A stretch of DNA of 10,674 nucleotides from Chrysochromulina tobinii (GCA_001275005.1 JWZX01000743.1:1-10674), one strand, 5' to 3'; counted from the stretch's first letter, positions 1 to 6,637 are shown. A program made the numbers and translations. The notes: generated by a model not told the origin, from the sequence alone.

Positions 1-111
1 CGAGGGCGGCGGCGGGGGTCGTGGCGGCGGCGAGGGCGGCGGCGGGGGTCGTGATGGCGGGGGCGGCGGGGAGGGCGGGCGGGAGGGCGGCGGCGGCCTG
101 GGCGGCGGCGA
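1..111 (-). repeat. Second Pro/Ser/Arg linker, running off the left edge
   Basis: The same minus-strand frame continues past the last Cys unit into a run of PPPRPPP and SRPPSPPP blocks up to base 1. The phase is kept exactly, so it belongs to the same protein. What follows lies outside the window. Confidence 0.75.
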
Positions 112-1743
112 CGCCACGACGCAGCTGCCGTTGTCGACGTTGGCGCTCGGGTTGAAGTTGGTTGCCGCCGCAAACGTGCAGCCGAGGACGGAGAAAAGGC
201 ACGTGGTGTTAAACCCAGCAGTGACGTTGGCCAAAAAGTTCCTGGCCGTCGGGTTATTGCAGCCACGCACTGGCCACGTGCACCCGCCGTTGTCGACGGT
301 GGCCGAGGGGTTGTAGTTCGCGGCCAGAGGGTTCGTGCAGCCGCTAATGACGTACGTGCACAACGAGGCGACGTTGACGTTGGCCGTGGGCATGTAGTTG
401 CTGGCGGCAGAGTCCATGCAGCCCTGGACGGCGTACGTGCACGAGCCCTGGACGTTGGCGTTGCTGTTGTAGTTGAGCGCTCCGGTCGCCATGCAGCCGG
501 TGACACGGGGAATGCACGACGAGGTGGCCGTGGGGTTGCCCGCCGTGGCATTCGCCAGGTAATTGAACGCGGTGACATTCGTGCAGCCCAGGACGTGGTA
601 CGTGCAAGCGGACTGATCGTGCGACGTGGCCAAGGCCGAATAGGTCGATGCGGCCGGGTCCATGCAGCCCGGCCCCTGCAGCCGGCGACCCGGCGCGTCC
701 TCTGACGAGACCTCGAGGCGGCGGCCCGAGCCCGCGCACGAGCCCGGGGTGGCGAAGGTGTTCCGCGCGCTGTAGTTGGCATTGCCCACGGTCATGCAGC
801 CGCCGTAGGAGCAAGAGCCAGGTAGCTGCACGTTGTAGACCGCGTTGTAGTTGAGCGCACTACGTTCGGTGCAGCCTGGGTTGTTCGGGCACGAGCCGTC
901 GCTGACAGTGGCCTGCGGATTGTAAGTGGAAGCCAACGAGTTCATGCAGCCGTAGAAGATGCACGAGCCGGGGAGCAGCGTGTTGTAGAGCGCGTTGTAG
1001 TTGGCTGCCGCCGAGTTCGTGCAGCCCCGGACGCGGGGAGTGCATGGATAGGCGCTCGCGTTGCTGTACGTGGCGGACGGGTTGTAGTTGAGGGCGTCCG
1101 GGTTCATGCAGCCATACACGGGCGTGGCCATGACGCAGCAGTTGCCCGTGGGGCAGTAGGTGGCGCTCGCCTGGTAGTTGACGGCCGCCGTGTTCGTGCA
1201 GCCCGGGACAGGCGGCGCGCAGCCGCCGTTGTCGTACGAGGCCGACGGGTTGTACTGGGGGAAGCGCGAGTCGGTGCACCCGCCAATGATGCACGAGCCG
1301 TCGTCGGTTATGGCAAAGGGGCGGTAATTATACGCGGCGGTATTCGTGCAGCCGGTCGGCGGCGGCGGGGGAGGCGGCGGTGAAGGTGAGGACAGCGGCG
1401 CTGAAGGTGAGGGCGGCGGCGGTGAAGGTGAGGGCAGCGGTGAGGAGGGCGGTGGCGACGTGGGCGGCAGCGAGGGCAAGGGTGGCGGTGGCGACGGTGA
1501 GGGGGGCGGTGGCGAAGGTGGCGGCATCGAAGGCGGCGGCAGTTGCGAATGAACAGACTCCATGTTGCCGAGCAGGGCAATGAACCACAGTGCTCGGTGT
1601 GTCCTGGTGCAGCGGGCATTGCGCTGTTGGTGGAGCCCTTGTAGCTGCTGCGGCGGGCACTGCTGCTGTTGCTGGCCACAGACCTTTTCAGCAGAGTGAG
1701 GCACGCACGAGAAGCTGGGCGGTAGGGGTGGAGCTCCTGGCAT
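1..1743 (-). CDS. Secreted/wall-type protein with tandem GCT/GCM-NYNP Cys repeats and Pro/Ser linkers (3' partial)
   Basis: Read on the minus strand, one frame stays open from a stop at 1828-1830 to the left edge of the window, so the C-terminus is missing. Order: a short N-terminal region, a Pro/Ser-rich linker (1542-1354), 15 Cys-rich units (1353 to about 121), then a second Pro/Ser/Arg linker running out of the window. Each unit opens GC[TM][ND], has a core like A-x-NYNP-x-A, and closes with DNGSC or DGSC. Pro/Ser linkers alternating with disulphide-type modules are typical of algal wall and extracellular proteins such as pherophorins, so an extracellular role is inferred. The start is uncertain. 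In-frame ATGs lie at 1806, 1743 and 1563, and the 1563 ATG has the best Kozak context (A at -3, G at +4). However, a hydrophobic stretch, ALWFIALLG, just upstream of it resembles a signal peptide. Third-position GC falls upstream of about 1680, so an upstream exon is possible. Confidence 0.72.
   Translation of the reverse strand, partial: MPGAPPLPPSFSCVPHSAEKVCGQQQQQCPPQQLQGLHQQRNARCTRTHRALWFIALLGNMESVHSQLPPPSMPPPSPPPPSPSPPPPLPSLPPTSPPPSSPLPSPSPPPPSPSAPLSSPSPPPPPPPPTGCTNTAAYNYRPFAITDDGSCIIGGCTDSRFPQYNPSASYDNGGCAPPVPGCTNTAAVNYQASATYCPTGNCCVMATPVYGCMNPDALNYNPSATYSNASAYPCTPRVRGCTNSAAANYNALYNTLLPGSCIFYGCMNSLASTYNPQATVSDGSCPNNPGCTERSALNYNAVYNVQLPGSCSYGGCMTVGNANYSARNTFATPGSCAGSGRRLEVSSEDAPGRRLQGPGCMDPAASTYSALATSHDQSACTYHVLGCTNVTAFNYLANATAGNPTATSSCIPRVTGCMATGALNYNSNANVQGSCTYAVQGCMDSAASNYMPTANVNVASLCTYVISGCTNPLAANYNPSATVDNGGCTWPVRGCNNPTARNFLANVTAGFNTTCLFSVLGCTFAAATNFNPSANVDNGSCVVASPPPRPPPPSRPPSPPPPPSRPPPPPSPPPRPPPPPS
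121..1353 (-). repeat. Array of 15 degenerate Cys repeats, about 27 residues each
   Basis: Translated on the minus strand, 15 consecutive units each begin Gly-Cys and end near Gly-Ser-Cys or a variant. Conserved positions are GC[TM], an alanine, the NYN(P) core and the closing Cys. By the third residue, the order is T,T,T,M,T,M,T,M,M,T,M,M,T,N,T. Some units have drifted: the ninth closes with SAC, the twelfth with SLC and the fourteenth with TTC. Between the opening cysteines of units eight and nine there is an inserted segment containing two Gly-Arg-Arg-Leu motifs (about 680-731). Two cysteines per unit suggest one disulphide per module, which is inference. Similar GCT-NYNP-DNGSC modules occur in marine algal and bacterial surface proteins, as far as I recall. 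Confidence 0.85.
1354..1542 (-). repeat. Pro/Ser low-complexity linker (N-terminal side of Cys array)
   Basis: In the minus-strand frame this stretch is a run of PPPS, PSP and PPPP blocks, about 63 residues, joining the N-terminus to the first Cys unit. It resembles the hydroxyproline-rich rods of algal wall glycoproteins. It is a purine-rich GGCGGTGAAGGTGAG-like repeat on the plus strand, which creates several spurious open frames. Confidence 0.8.
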
Positions 1744-2194
1744 CCGACGGCTTGCCCATAGCGTGGCCAGTCGGCTCGATGGAGCGGGCTTGGGCTGTTT
1801 CCGCATGGTCGAGCGACGGCACCAGGTTTAGTCTGCTGCAGGCAAGACGCCGTGACGGATTGCCGGTTTCGCAGACCTATCTGCCCAAAAAGTTGCCGAT
1901 GCATGTCTCCGTTTTCGTTCCAGAAGTAAGACCTGGGGGGAGCGTACGTCTCCGTCTCGGCCAGACACGCACCCGCAAGCCCCGGAGAGGCGTGCGCGGG
2001 AGGCGCTCACTCACACATGGGCAGCATACACTCGCGGAGATGCGGGAGTCGCGCTCAGGCAAGCTTCACCACGACACCACCTTCCACCTTAGTGAGGTGT
2101 CGCTCTGCCTGCCCGCGCAAGTGTATAGAGGTTGGCCCGCTGCAGCCGTGGCCCGGCCCTTCCGCATGCGCTCGCCTGCATCCCTGGATGCGTC

Positions 2195-2235
2195 CGTCGC
2201 ACCCACTGCCGGACCTGCGTCGCACCCACTGCCGG
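2195..2235. repeat. 23-bp-period direct duplication
   Basis: The 18-base string CGTCGCACCCACTGCCGG occurs at 2195-2212 and again, identically, at 2218-2235. The two copies are separated by five bases. It is a small local duplication in non-coding DNA and no function is visible. Confidence 0.8.
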
Positions 2236-2413
2236 CCCCCCCTCGCTCCACGCTCGGCCCAGCGCCCACCGTCTCGGTCTGCGCGCGCGCTCTGCGCGCT
2301 CGTCGCTCCCTCTCCGGACTCCCGTATCAGTTTTTGGGCGTCGATCATGCAGGTCGCGCTGAAACGTCGTTCGCACGGCCGACGCAAATCGTAAAGCTCG
2401 TGCAAGAATAAAA

Positions 2414-2452
2414 CTCAGACGAGCGCGGCGGTAATTAAAAGACACGTCTGAG
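2414..2452. other. Inverted repeat just downstream of the ferredoxin gene stop
   Basis: CTCAGACG at 2414-2421 is the exact reverse complement of CGTCTGAG at 2445-2452, with a 23-base loop that includes AATTAAAA. It starts about eight bases beyond the stop codon of the minus-strand ferredoxin gene, so it would sit in that gene's 3' UTR. A role in RNA processing or 3' end formation is possible but unproven. Confidence 0.5.
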
Positions 2453-2459
2453 CGGTCGC

Positions 2460-3509
2460 TCACACAGGCGGCGGCATGTCGTCCTCATCGAGGCCATCGA
2501 CGGCGTACGCCGTCGAGAAGAGCGCACTGAGGGCCTGCTGCCTGCCCGCCTCCTCATCCTCCTCGCCCACGAACGGCTCCTCTTCCGGCTGCTGCGCGAG
2601 GGGTCGCGGCGACGCGCTGGGGCCCTCCAGGGGCAACAGCGGCGGCGGCAGCGCCATCGCGGCCCGCAGCTCAACGGCGCCCGGCACGGCGCCAGTGAGC
2701 ACGGGCGCGGCGTAGTCGGAGAGGAAGCCTCCGATGATCTCGGCGCGCTGCATGTCCGCGCGCTCCGCCGCCGCCTCGCCGCTCGCCTCGCGCTTCAGAC
2801 GGCGCTCCTCGAGCCTCTCGAGGTAGATAGGGTTCTGGCCGACACCGAACATCGGGCACTCCCGACACCCGCGCGACGGGCAGTTGTTGCAGCGCATGCC
2901 CATGGCCGGGTTGTTGTAGAAGAGTGCCTTGGTCTTGGGCACCGCCAGCGCGCCGCCCGTCCATGCCTGCTTGAAGCTGCCGTAGTTGTTGATGGTCACG
3001 TCGCCCTCACGTGCCATACGCTCCTGCTCAAGGATCACGAGGTCCTCGTGCGACACGTAGTGGATGCAGTTGACCGGGCAAGTATCGATCGCGATTGCTA
3101 TGTCCTCTACCGTGTCGCCGCCCTGCTGGTACACGCGCGCCTTGCCAAAGTCATCTTCCATGAAGAAGGTGTTCTTGGCGACGCACGCGCAGTTCTTGCA
3201 GCCTATACACGTCTGCTCGTCCACGTAGGTCATGCGCGGGAGCACGGGCTTCTTGGTCTCCTCATCGAGCTCAAGGCGCATGTGCGATGGCACGCTCGTG
3301 TCCAGCACTTCGCGCGCGTCTACGCCGCTGTATAGAACGTCGAGCATGGCTTCACGAATATCTCCGCCATCAGCCATGGCTGTCGGCCAGGCGCGTCTGC
3401 TATACAACGAGTGGACGCCGGTGGTGCTACCAGTGCTCCACAAGTGGGTGCTCACAGCCATTGGCATAACGTAGGCGCTGACGACGGCATGCGCGAGCGC
3501 TCCTGCCAT
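2460..3509 (-). CDS. 4Fe-4S ferredoxin-domain protein, probably plastid-targeted
   Basis: Using the ATG at 3509, the protein is 349 residues. C101, C104 and C107 form CIGCKNC, and C144 lies in TCPVNC. This is the CxxCxxC...CP pattern of a single 4Fe-4S ferredoxin domain. The flanking PVNCIHYV motif matches the ferredoxin domain of plant and algal chloroplast J-domain/ferredoxin proteins (the CDJ3-5 type), but no HPD-bearing J domain is present here. A second group, C207, C210, C215 and C218 (CNNCPSRGCREC), could bind another metal centre. The C-terminal 75 residues or so are Pro/Glu-rich and probably disordered. The N-terminus is hydrophobic (AGALAHAVVSAYVMPMAV), followed by a Ser/Thr/Arg stretch, which would fit a bipartite plastid signal (inference). 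Other in-frame ATGs are at 3578, 3569 and 3377. The last has a very strong Kozak context (GCCATGG) and would remove the leader. The gene lies close behind the glycosyltransferase gene. Confidence 0.8.
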   Translation of the reverse strand: MAGALAHAVVSAYVMPMAVSTHLWSTGSTTGVHSLYSRRAWPTAMADGGDIREAMLDVLYSGVDAREVLDTSVPSHMRLELDEETKKPVLPRMTYVDEQTCIGCKNCACVAKNTFFMEDDFGKARVYQQGGDTVEDIAIAIDTCPVNCIHYVSHEDLVILEQERMAREGDVTINNYGSFKQAWTGGALAVPKTKALFYNNPAMGMRCNNCPSRGCRECPMFGVGQNPIYLERLEERRLKREASGEAAAERADMQRAEIIGGFLSDYAAPVLTGAVPGAVELRAAMALPPPLLPLEGPSASPRPLAQQPEEEPFVGEEDEEAGRQQALSALFSTAYAVDGLDEDDMPPPV

Positions 3510-3614
3510 GCTGAACGCGAACTGGCAGATTCGCGCACGGAATCTTACTTGAGGGGCTAGCAGGGACATACAAGTCATCGGTTTCGTCGCGGTCCCCCCG
3601 CACAAAGTAGCTCC

Positions 3615-4970
3615 TCATGGCCCACGCCTAATCTTTGGGTCCGTACCCCACAAATTCCAAAACTCGTACTCGTGCGGCCAGCAGCGCAGCTCGTCCTTGC
3701 CATCTGGTCCGCGTGCTTCCCGCAGACAATAGTCGGCGCGCAGTGAGCGCCACTCAACCTCGAGCAGCACATTCACGGTGCAGCAATGTTTTGCTAGGGG
3801 ATCTCCTTCTGGCCAGAGCACGTACATTTTCCGCCGGGTGCTCAAGCAAGCGTTCGCCACGACGCTCCACTCAATGTTATCTGGCCCAGTCAGCATCGCC
3901 ATCGTACTGGAGCGGTTCCCCAAGGCATGAACAACCTCGGGGGCAGGAACGGAGAGGCCGCCTTTCTGTGGTGCCATAAGAAGAAGCCTTCTGCCCGCAC
4001 GCGCTCTCATGGTGCATTGGCCTTCAACAGCCCATGGTTTCATCTTGCCCTTGAAGTGGACTGCATGCACGTGCGGGTGAGCAACAGGCCACAGGCACTC
4101 CTCCTCAATGTGACTCGCAATCGCCCCGCAGATTACGCGACCGACGCGACCATGGCTGATGCAATCGCGGAACCCTGGTTTTCCAAGACCGTAGCGCGGA
4201 ACTGCAACGTCGTAGAGATAGTTGCAAGGCAGCGTGTGCAGCTGCTGACGTTGGAAAAAGTAGCAGGTCAGGGGAAGCTGCTCGGAGAAGTGCTGAAGGT
4301 CGAAGCGGCTCATACTGCGTGCGTAGGCGATGGCTCCATCGTGCAGCGCCTCGTTTGGACGCAACGCCAATAGTGCACCGACGCCTCGCTGCGGGAGCGG
4401 AATGCCGCATTTCGAGCCTTGCGCCAAGTCATAGGGGTGCCGAGCTATTGTCAGCCCTTGCTGCGGCACCGCGAAGAGATCGCTCATGTCTCGGAGGATG
4501 AGCATGTCTGCATCAATCAAGACCAGTGCCTGGTATTGGGTGAAGTTCATCGCGCGCAACTTGTCAGCTGATGGTATGCCGCTGATGACATGCGCAACCA
4601 CGATCTGCTTGATTTCGAACCGCTTCGCTGCCGCTTCAAACAACCTCGCCCAGGTTTTCCTGAGAGGAAACGCTCGACAGTCTGAACGTTGGCACGAAGA
4701 AATGATCGACTGCACATACTCATCTATCAGCAGGAGCACGTCGCGTTTGCAAGCAACTTCTGTAATCCGCAGGGACTCCAACATGACTTGAAGCAACCGC
4801 AACTGTGTATTCATGCGGGGTATCAGCGTTTTTTGGCGTGTGATTTCTGTGCTCGTTGCGTTGCTATCCTTGTGCACCGTCAGAATCGTGACGAATGCTG
4901 TCGCATCAGCGCAACGTGGGAGTGCAAGCGGACTCAAGCGTGGTAGCAAGGTCATCTGCCCGGGCTGCAT
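3615..4970 (-). CDS. GT8-family glycosyltransferase (glycogenin/galactinol-synthase-like)
   Basis: From the ATG at 4970 the protein is 451 residues. It has the GT8 layout: an N-terminal strand AFVTILT near residue 25, the metal/UDP-sugar-binding DxD motif in LIDADMLILRDMSDLF (DAD at 153-155), a GVGALLALRPN segment near 196-206, SEQLPL and LPCNYLYDV, and the closing HFKGKMKPW (305-313). That last motif corresponds to the HxxGxxKPW nucleotide-binding motif of glycogenin and galactinol synthase. The expected activity is transfer of a sugar from a UDP-sugar with retention of configuration; the acceptor cannot be told. About 138 residues follow the KPW motif, containing several cysteines and a Trp/Tyr-rich end (WPHEYEFWNLW). 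I do not recognise this extension. No clear signal peptide is visible. The frame is open upstream to 5162 but without an ATG; 4955 is an alternative start. The gene is divergent from the CS-domain gene. Confidence 0.85.
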   Translation of the reverse strand: MQPGQMTLLPRLSPLALPRCADATAFVTILTVHKDSNATSTEITRQKTLIPRMNTQLRLLQVMLESLRITEVACKRDVLLLIDEYVQSIISSCQRSDCRAFPLRKTWARLFEAAAKRFEIKQIVVAHVISGIPSADKLRAMNFTQYQALVLIDADMLILRDMSDLFAVPQQGLTIARHPYDLAQGSKCGIPLPQRGVGALLALRPNEALHDGAIAYARSMSRFDLQHFSEQLPLTCYFFQRQQLHTLPCNYLYDVAVPRYGLGKPGFRDCISHGRVGRVICGAIASHIEEECLWPVAHPHVHAVHFKGKMKPWAVEGQCTMRARAGRRLLLMAPQKGGLSVPAPEVVHALGNRSSTMAMLTGPDNIEWSVVANACLSTRRKMYVLWPEGDPLAKHCCTVNVLLEVEWRSLRADYCLREARGPDGKDELRCWPHEYEFWNLWGTDPKIRRGP

Positions 4971-5167
4971 GTTCCCGCTCCCCCGCCGGCGCACGACACC
5001 CGACCGGCGGTATACCGGTAAAAATACTGTACATATAGGCGAAACCTTGGCTGAAACGGCTCCCTTTTTTGGCGGGACTCGCGGAGTCCAAGGTTGGGCA
5101 CCGATTGCAACCAATTCGCAAATGCCCAAAAAGGGGAGGTGTGATTGGGCCCAAACCTTCACAACGT
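4971..5167. promoter_or_regulatory. Divergent promoter region between GT8 and CS-domain genes
   Basis: This 197-bp gap separates two divergently oriented genes and probably holds both promoters. CCAAT occurs at 5111-5115 and ATTGG (its complement) at 5144-5148. The second falls within the neighbourhood of the palindrome TTGGGCCCAA (5145-5154). There is an A/T-rich stretch with ACATATAGG around 5030-5038 and a T-run at 5065-5070. Two nested inverted repeats are present: AACCTTGG (5043-5050) with CCAAGGTT (5088-5095), and inside it GGACTC (5075-5080) with GAGTCC (5084-5089), sharing two bases. Promoter function is inferred from position. Confidence 0.5.
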
Positions 5168-5623
5168 ATGTTCAAGGACGAGGAGCTTTTGCCCTTCTTG
5201 GCACAGCATGGCAAGTTGGTCCTCGCCTTCCTCTTGACGCTTCTGGCGCTGCTCGTCTACCTGAACATTCGGTTTTATCAGCGGTGGCTGCGACATCGCG
5301 CCGGCGAGGACGATAATGCACCAAATATTGACTGGTCTCAGAATATGGATGAGCTTGAGTTGGACTTTCCGCTCCCGCTGGGCGCAACGAGCAAGGACGT
5401 CGAGTGTCGCATCACCTCGACGACGCTGTGCTTCGCGTTCAAGAATTGCGATCGTCCAGTCGAGCTCGAAGGCACGCTGTATCGAAACGTGCGGCCTGAT
5501 GAGTGCAACTGGCAGCTGTGGCCTATCAGCAAGCCGACACACGTGAAGCTGTCGCTCGTCAAGGCGAATATGGGTCATTGGAAAGATGTACTGCAAGACC
5601 ACACGAATAAAAAGGCTGAGTAG
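5168..5623 (+). CDS. Membrane-anchored CS-domain (NudC/p23-like) protein with C-terminal KKXX motif
   Basis: The protein is 151 residues, starting at the first ATG of the frame (5168); the frame extends upstream only with non-ATG codons. Residues 17-34 form one hydrophobic helix (LVLAFLLTLLALLVYLNI). The CS domain spans about 54-143: IDWSQNMDELELDFPL, KDVECRI, LEGTLYRNV, then ECNWQLWP and a final VKLSLVKANMGHWKDVL, as in NudC-family co-chaperones. CS domains usually bind HSP90 or other clients. The N-terminal side of the helix is acidic and the C-terminal side carries R35, R39, R42 and R44. By the positive-inside rule, the CS domain should face the cytosol. The last four residues are KKAE, fitting the KKXX ER-retrieval motif. 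An ER-anchored co-chaperone is therefore my inference. AATAAA lies at 5606-5611 inside the last codons. Confidence 0.85.
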   Translation: MFKDEELLPFLAQHGKLVLAFLLTLLALLVYLNIRFYQRWLRHRAGEDDNAPNIDWSQNMDELELDFPLPLGATSKDVECRITSTTLCFAFKNCDRPVELEGTLYRNVRPDECNWQLWPISKPTHVKLSLVKANMGHWKDVLQDHTNKKAE

Positions 5624-6016
5624 ATTGAGTAGATAGTGCGCGTGCATGTTGGATATGTGGAAATGTGTCGCCTTGCAAGAGCTGCGGGGTCCGTATCGCC
5701 CGCATAGCGCGGGTCGCCCTCCCAAGCCGCGTCGCCTCCCCAGGAGCAGGACGCCAGTAATCTGTTTGCCGAAATGCACACACACACACGCCAGCGACCA
5801 CCGTCGGGAGGCCGGCCCGCAAGCCACCTTGCCTCAGCACAATGGCGAGTCCTCGGCAGACCGAATGAGTGCCGGTATCCGTCTGACCCAGGCGGTCTGA
5901 CCGCGTCTCTGCACCGCTGGCCGTCATCTCCGGCTGCTCAGTGCTCTCGGTGGCCGCGCGCGCCGGGATTCTCCTTAGTTTTTCCATTGATATCGCTCTC
6001 ATGCCCGATACAAGGG

Positions 6017-6055
6017 GCGTATAGCCTGGCGTATAGCCTGCGTATACGGCTATAC
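6017..6055. repeat. 12-bp tandem duplication overlapping a hairpin
   Basis: GCGTATAGCCTG occurs at 6017-6028 and again at 6029-6040. The second copy's GTATAGCC (6031-6038) pairs exactly with GGCTATAC (6048-6055) across a nine-base loop. The loop and stem together contain CGTATACG, a perfect palindrome (6041-6048). No function is evident. Confidence 0.75.
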
Positions 6056-6135
6056 ACCCCCGGTGCACGGTGCCCCCGGTCCCGTCGGTTCTCCATCTGT
6101 CTGACTGTCCACCACGGCAAGGGCACCACCGGTCC

Positions 6136-6152
6136 ACCATGGATGCCATGGT
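6136..6152. repeat. Short perfect hairpin
   Basis: ACCATGG (6136-6142) and CCATGGT (6146-6152) are exact inverse complements around a three-base loop. It is in non-coding DNA, and no role is visible. Confidence 0.6.
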
Positions 6153-6212
6153 CTGAAAAATCCGGGCACACCAGCCCAGGCTGAGGACGAAGCTCCAGGA
6201 TGAGGAGGCTCC

Positions 6213-6231
6213 AGGAGGCCAGCTGCCTCCT
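6213..6231. repeat. Short hairpin, AGGAGGC/GCCTCCT
   Basis: AGGAGGC (6213-6219) pairs with GCCTCCT (6225-6231) across a five-base loop. It lies just before the 20-bp tandem duplication at 6241-6280 and adds to the cluster of short repeats in this gap. Confidence 0.55.
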
Positions 6232-6240
6232 ACTTGTAGC

Positions 6241-6280
6241 CCAACGGTAAATTTGTTGTACCAACGGTAGTTTTGTTGTA
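6241..6280. repeat. Two tandem 20-bp units
   Basis: Units at 6241-6260 and 6261-6280 both start CCAACGGTA and end TTTGTTGTA; by eye they match at 18 of 20 positions. It is a recent local duplication with AT-richer composition than its surroundings. Confidence 0.8.
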
Positions 6281-6637
6281 CCGGTATCTTAGTCACCGGG
6301 CCGCCGGCTACCCGAAGCACCCAAACTTCCTCTATATTACCTCCTACACTACCTATACAGTAATGTCTGAATACCCGGACGCTTTTGTATAGCGACAACG
6401 GACATATTTCGCGTCGTTGCAAGCGACGTCGCGAGCACAAAGTGAGGTGGTTTCCTCGCCATATCTACAACCGTTTCTGTGGTCCTGTTACATGTTTTGT
6501 CGTAGACGGCCCCGTCGGTCACACCTCCGTCCATTGCGATATCCGGATAGAGGGGCCGGGGAACGATAGAGTGTGTGTAGAGTGTGAGCGTTCGTGTTTC
6601 ACAGCAGGCAACAGCAGACCTCGCGTCTCTTCGTGGC

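Larger units (their letters stand above)
1744..2459. other. Intergenic region between the Cys-repeat gene and the ferredoxin gene
   Basis: I see no convincing gene here. It should hold the 5' flank of the minus-strand Cys-repeat gene and the 3' flank of the minus-strand ferredoxin gene. Plus-strand sequence from about 2230 to 2330 is rich in C and GC dinucleotides. It contains a 23-bp tandem duplication (2195-2235), an AATAAA on the plus strand at 2406-2411, and an 8-bp-stem inverted repeat (2414-2452). The open frames across it lack ATG starts or recognisable domains. Confidence 0.5.
5624..6637. other. Repeat-rich 1-kb intergenic region
   Basis: There is no convincing gene between the CS-domain stop and the mS35 start. 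Open frames on both strands lack ATG starts, domains or sustained third-position GC. The stretch carries a CA run at 5777-5789, a pair of 12-bp tandem copies plus hairpin (6017-6055), a 7-bp hairpin (6136-6152), another 7-bp hairpin (6213-6231) and a 20-bp tandem duplication (6241-6280). Composition is less GC-rich between 6240 and 6550. The last 100 bases probably include the mS35 promoter and 5' UTR. Confidence 0.5.

Noticed and set aside
344-1294. Long Leu/His/Gln-rich minus-strand frames through the Cys-repeat region
   Set aside because: They are out-of-phase readings of the repeats; the GCT-NYNP frame has the conserved periodic cysteines and stays open throughout.
1590-2411. A 273-codon open frame on the plus strand
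   Set aside because: It starts with GTG, overlaps the antisense 5' region of the Cys-repeat gene, shows no domain and has a random-looking composition.
2460-4970. Prokaryotic operon of ferredoxin and glycosyltransferase
   Set aside because: There are no Shine-Dalgarno sites, and the neighbours (mS35, CS protein, EF-hand protein) are eukaryotic in type.
5777-5789. CA dinucleotide run
   Set aside because: At about six units it is an ordinary short microsatellite and needs no special explanation.
5559-6440. A 293-codon minus-strand frame over the CS/mS35 gap
   Set aside because: It has no recognisable domain, overlaps the end of the CS gene, crosses the repeat cluster and lacks third-position GC bias.
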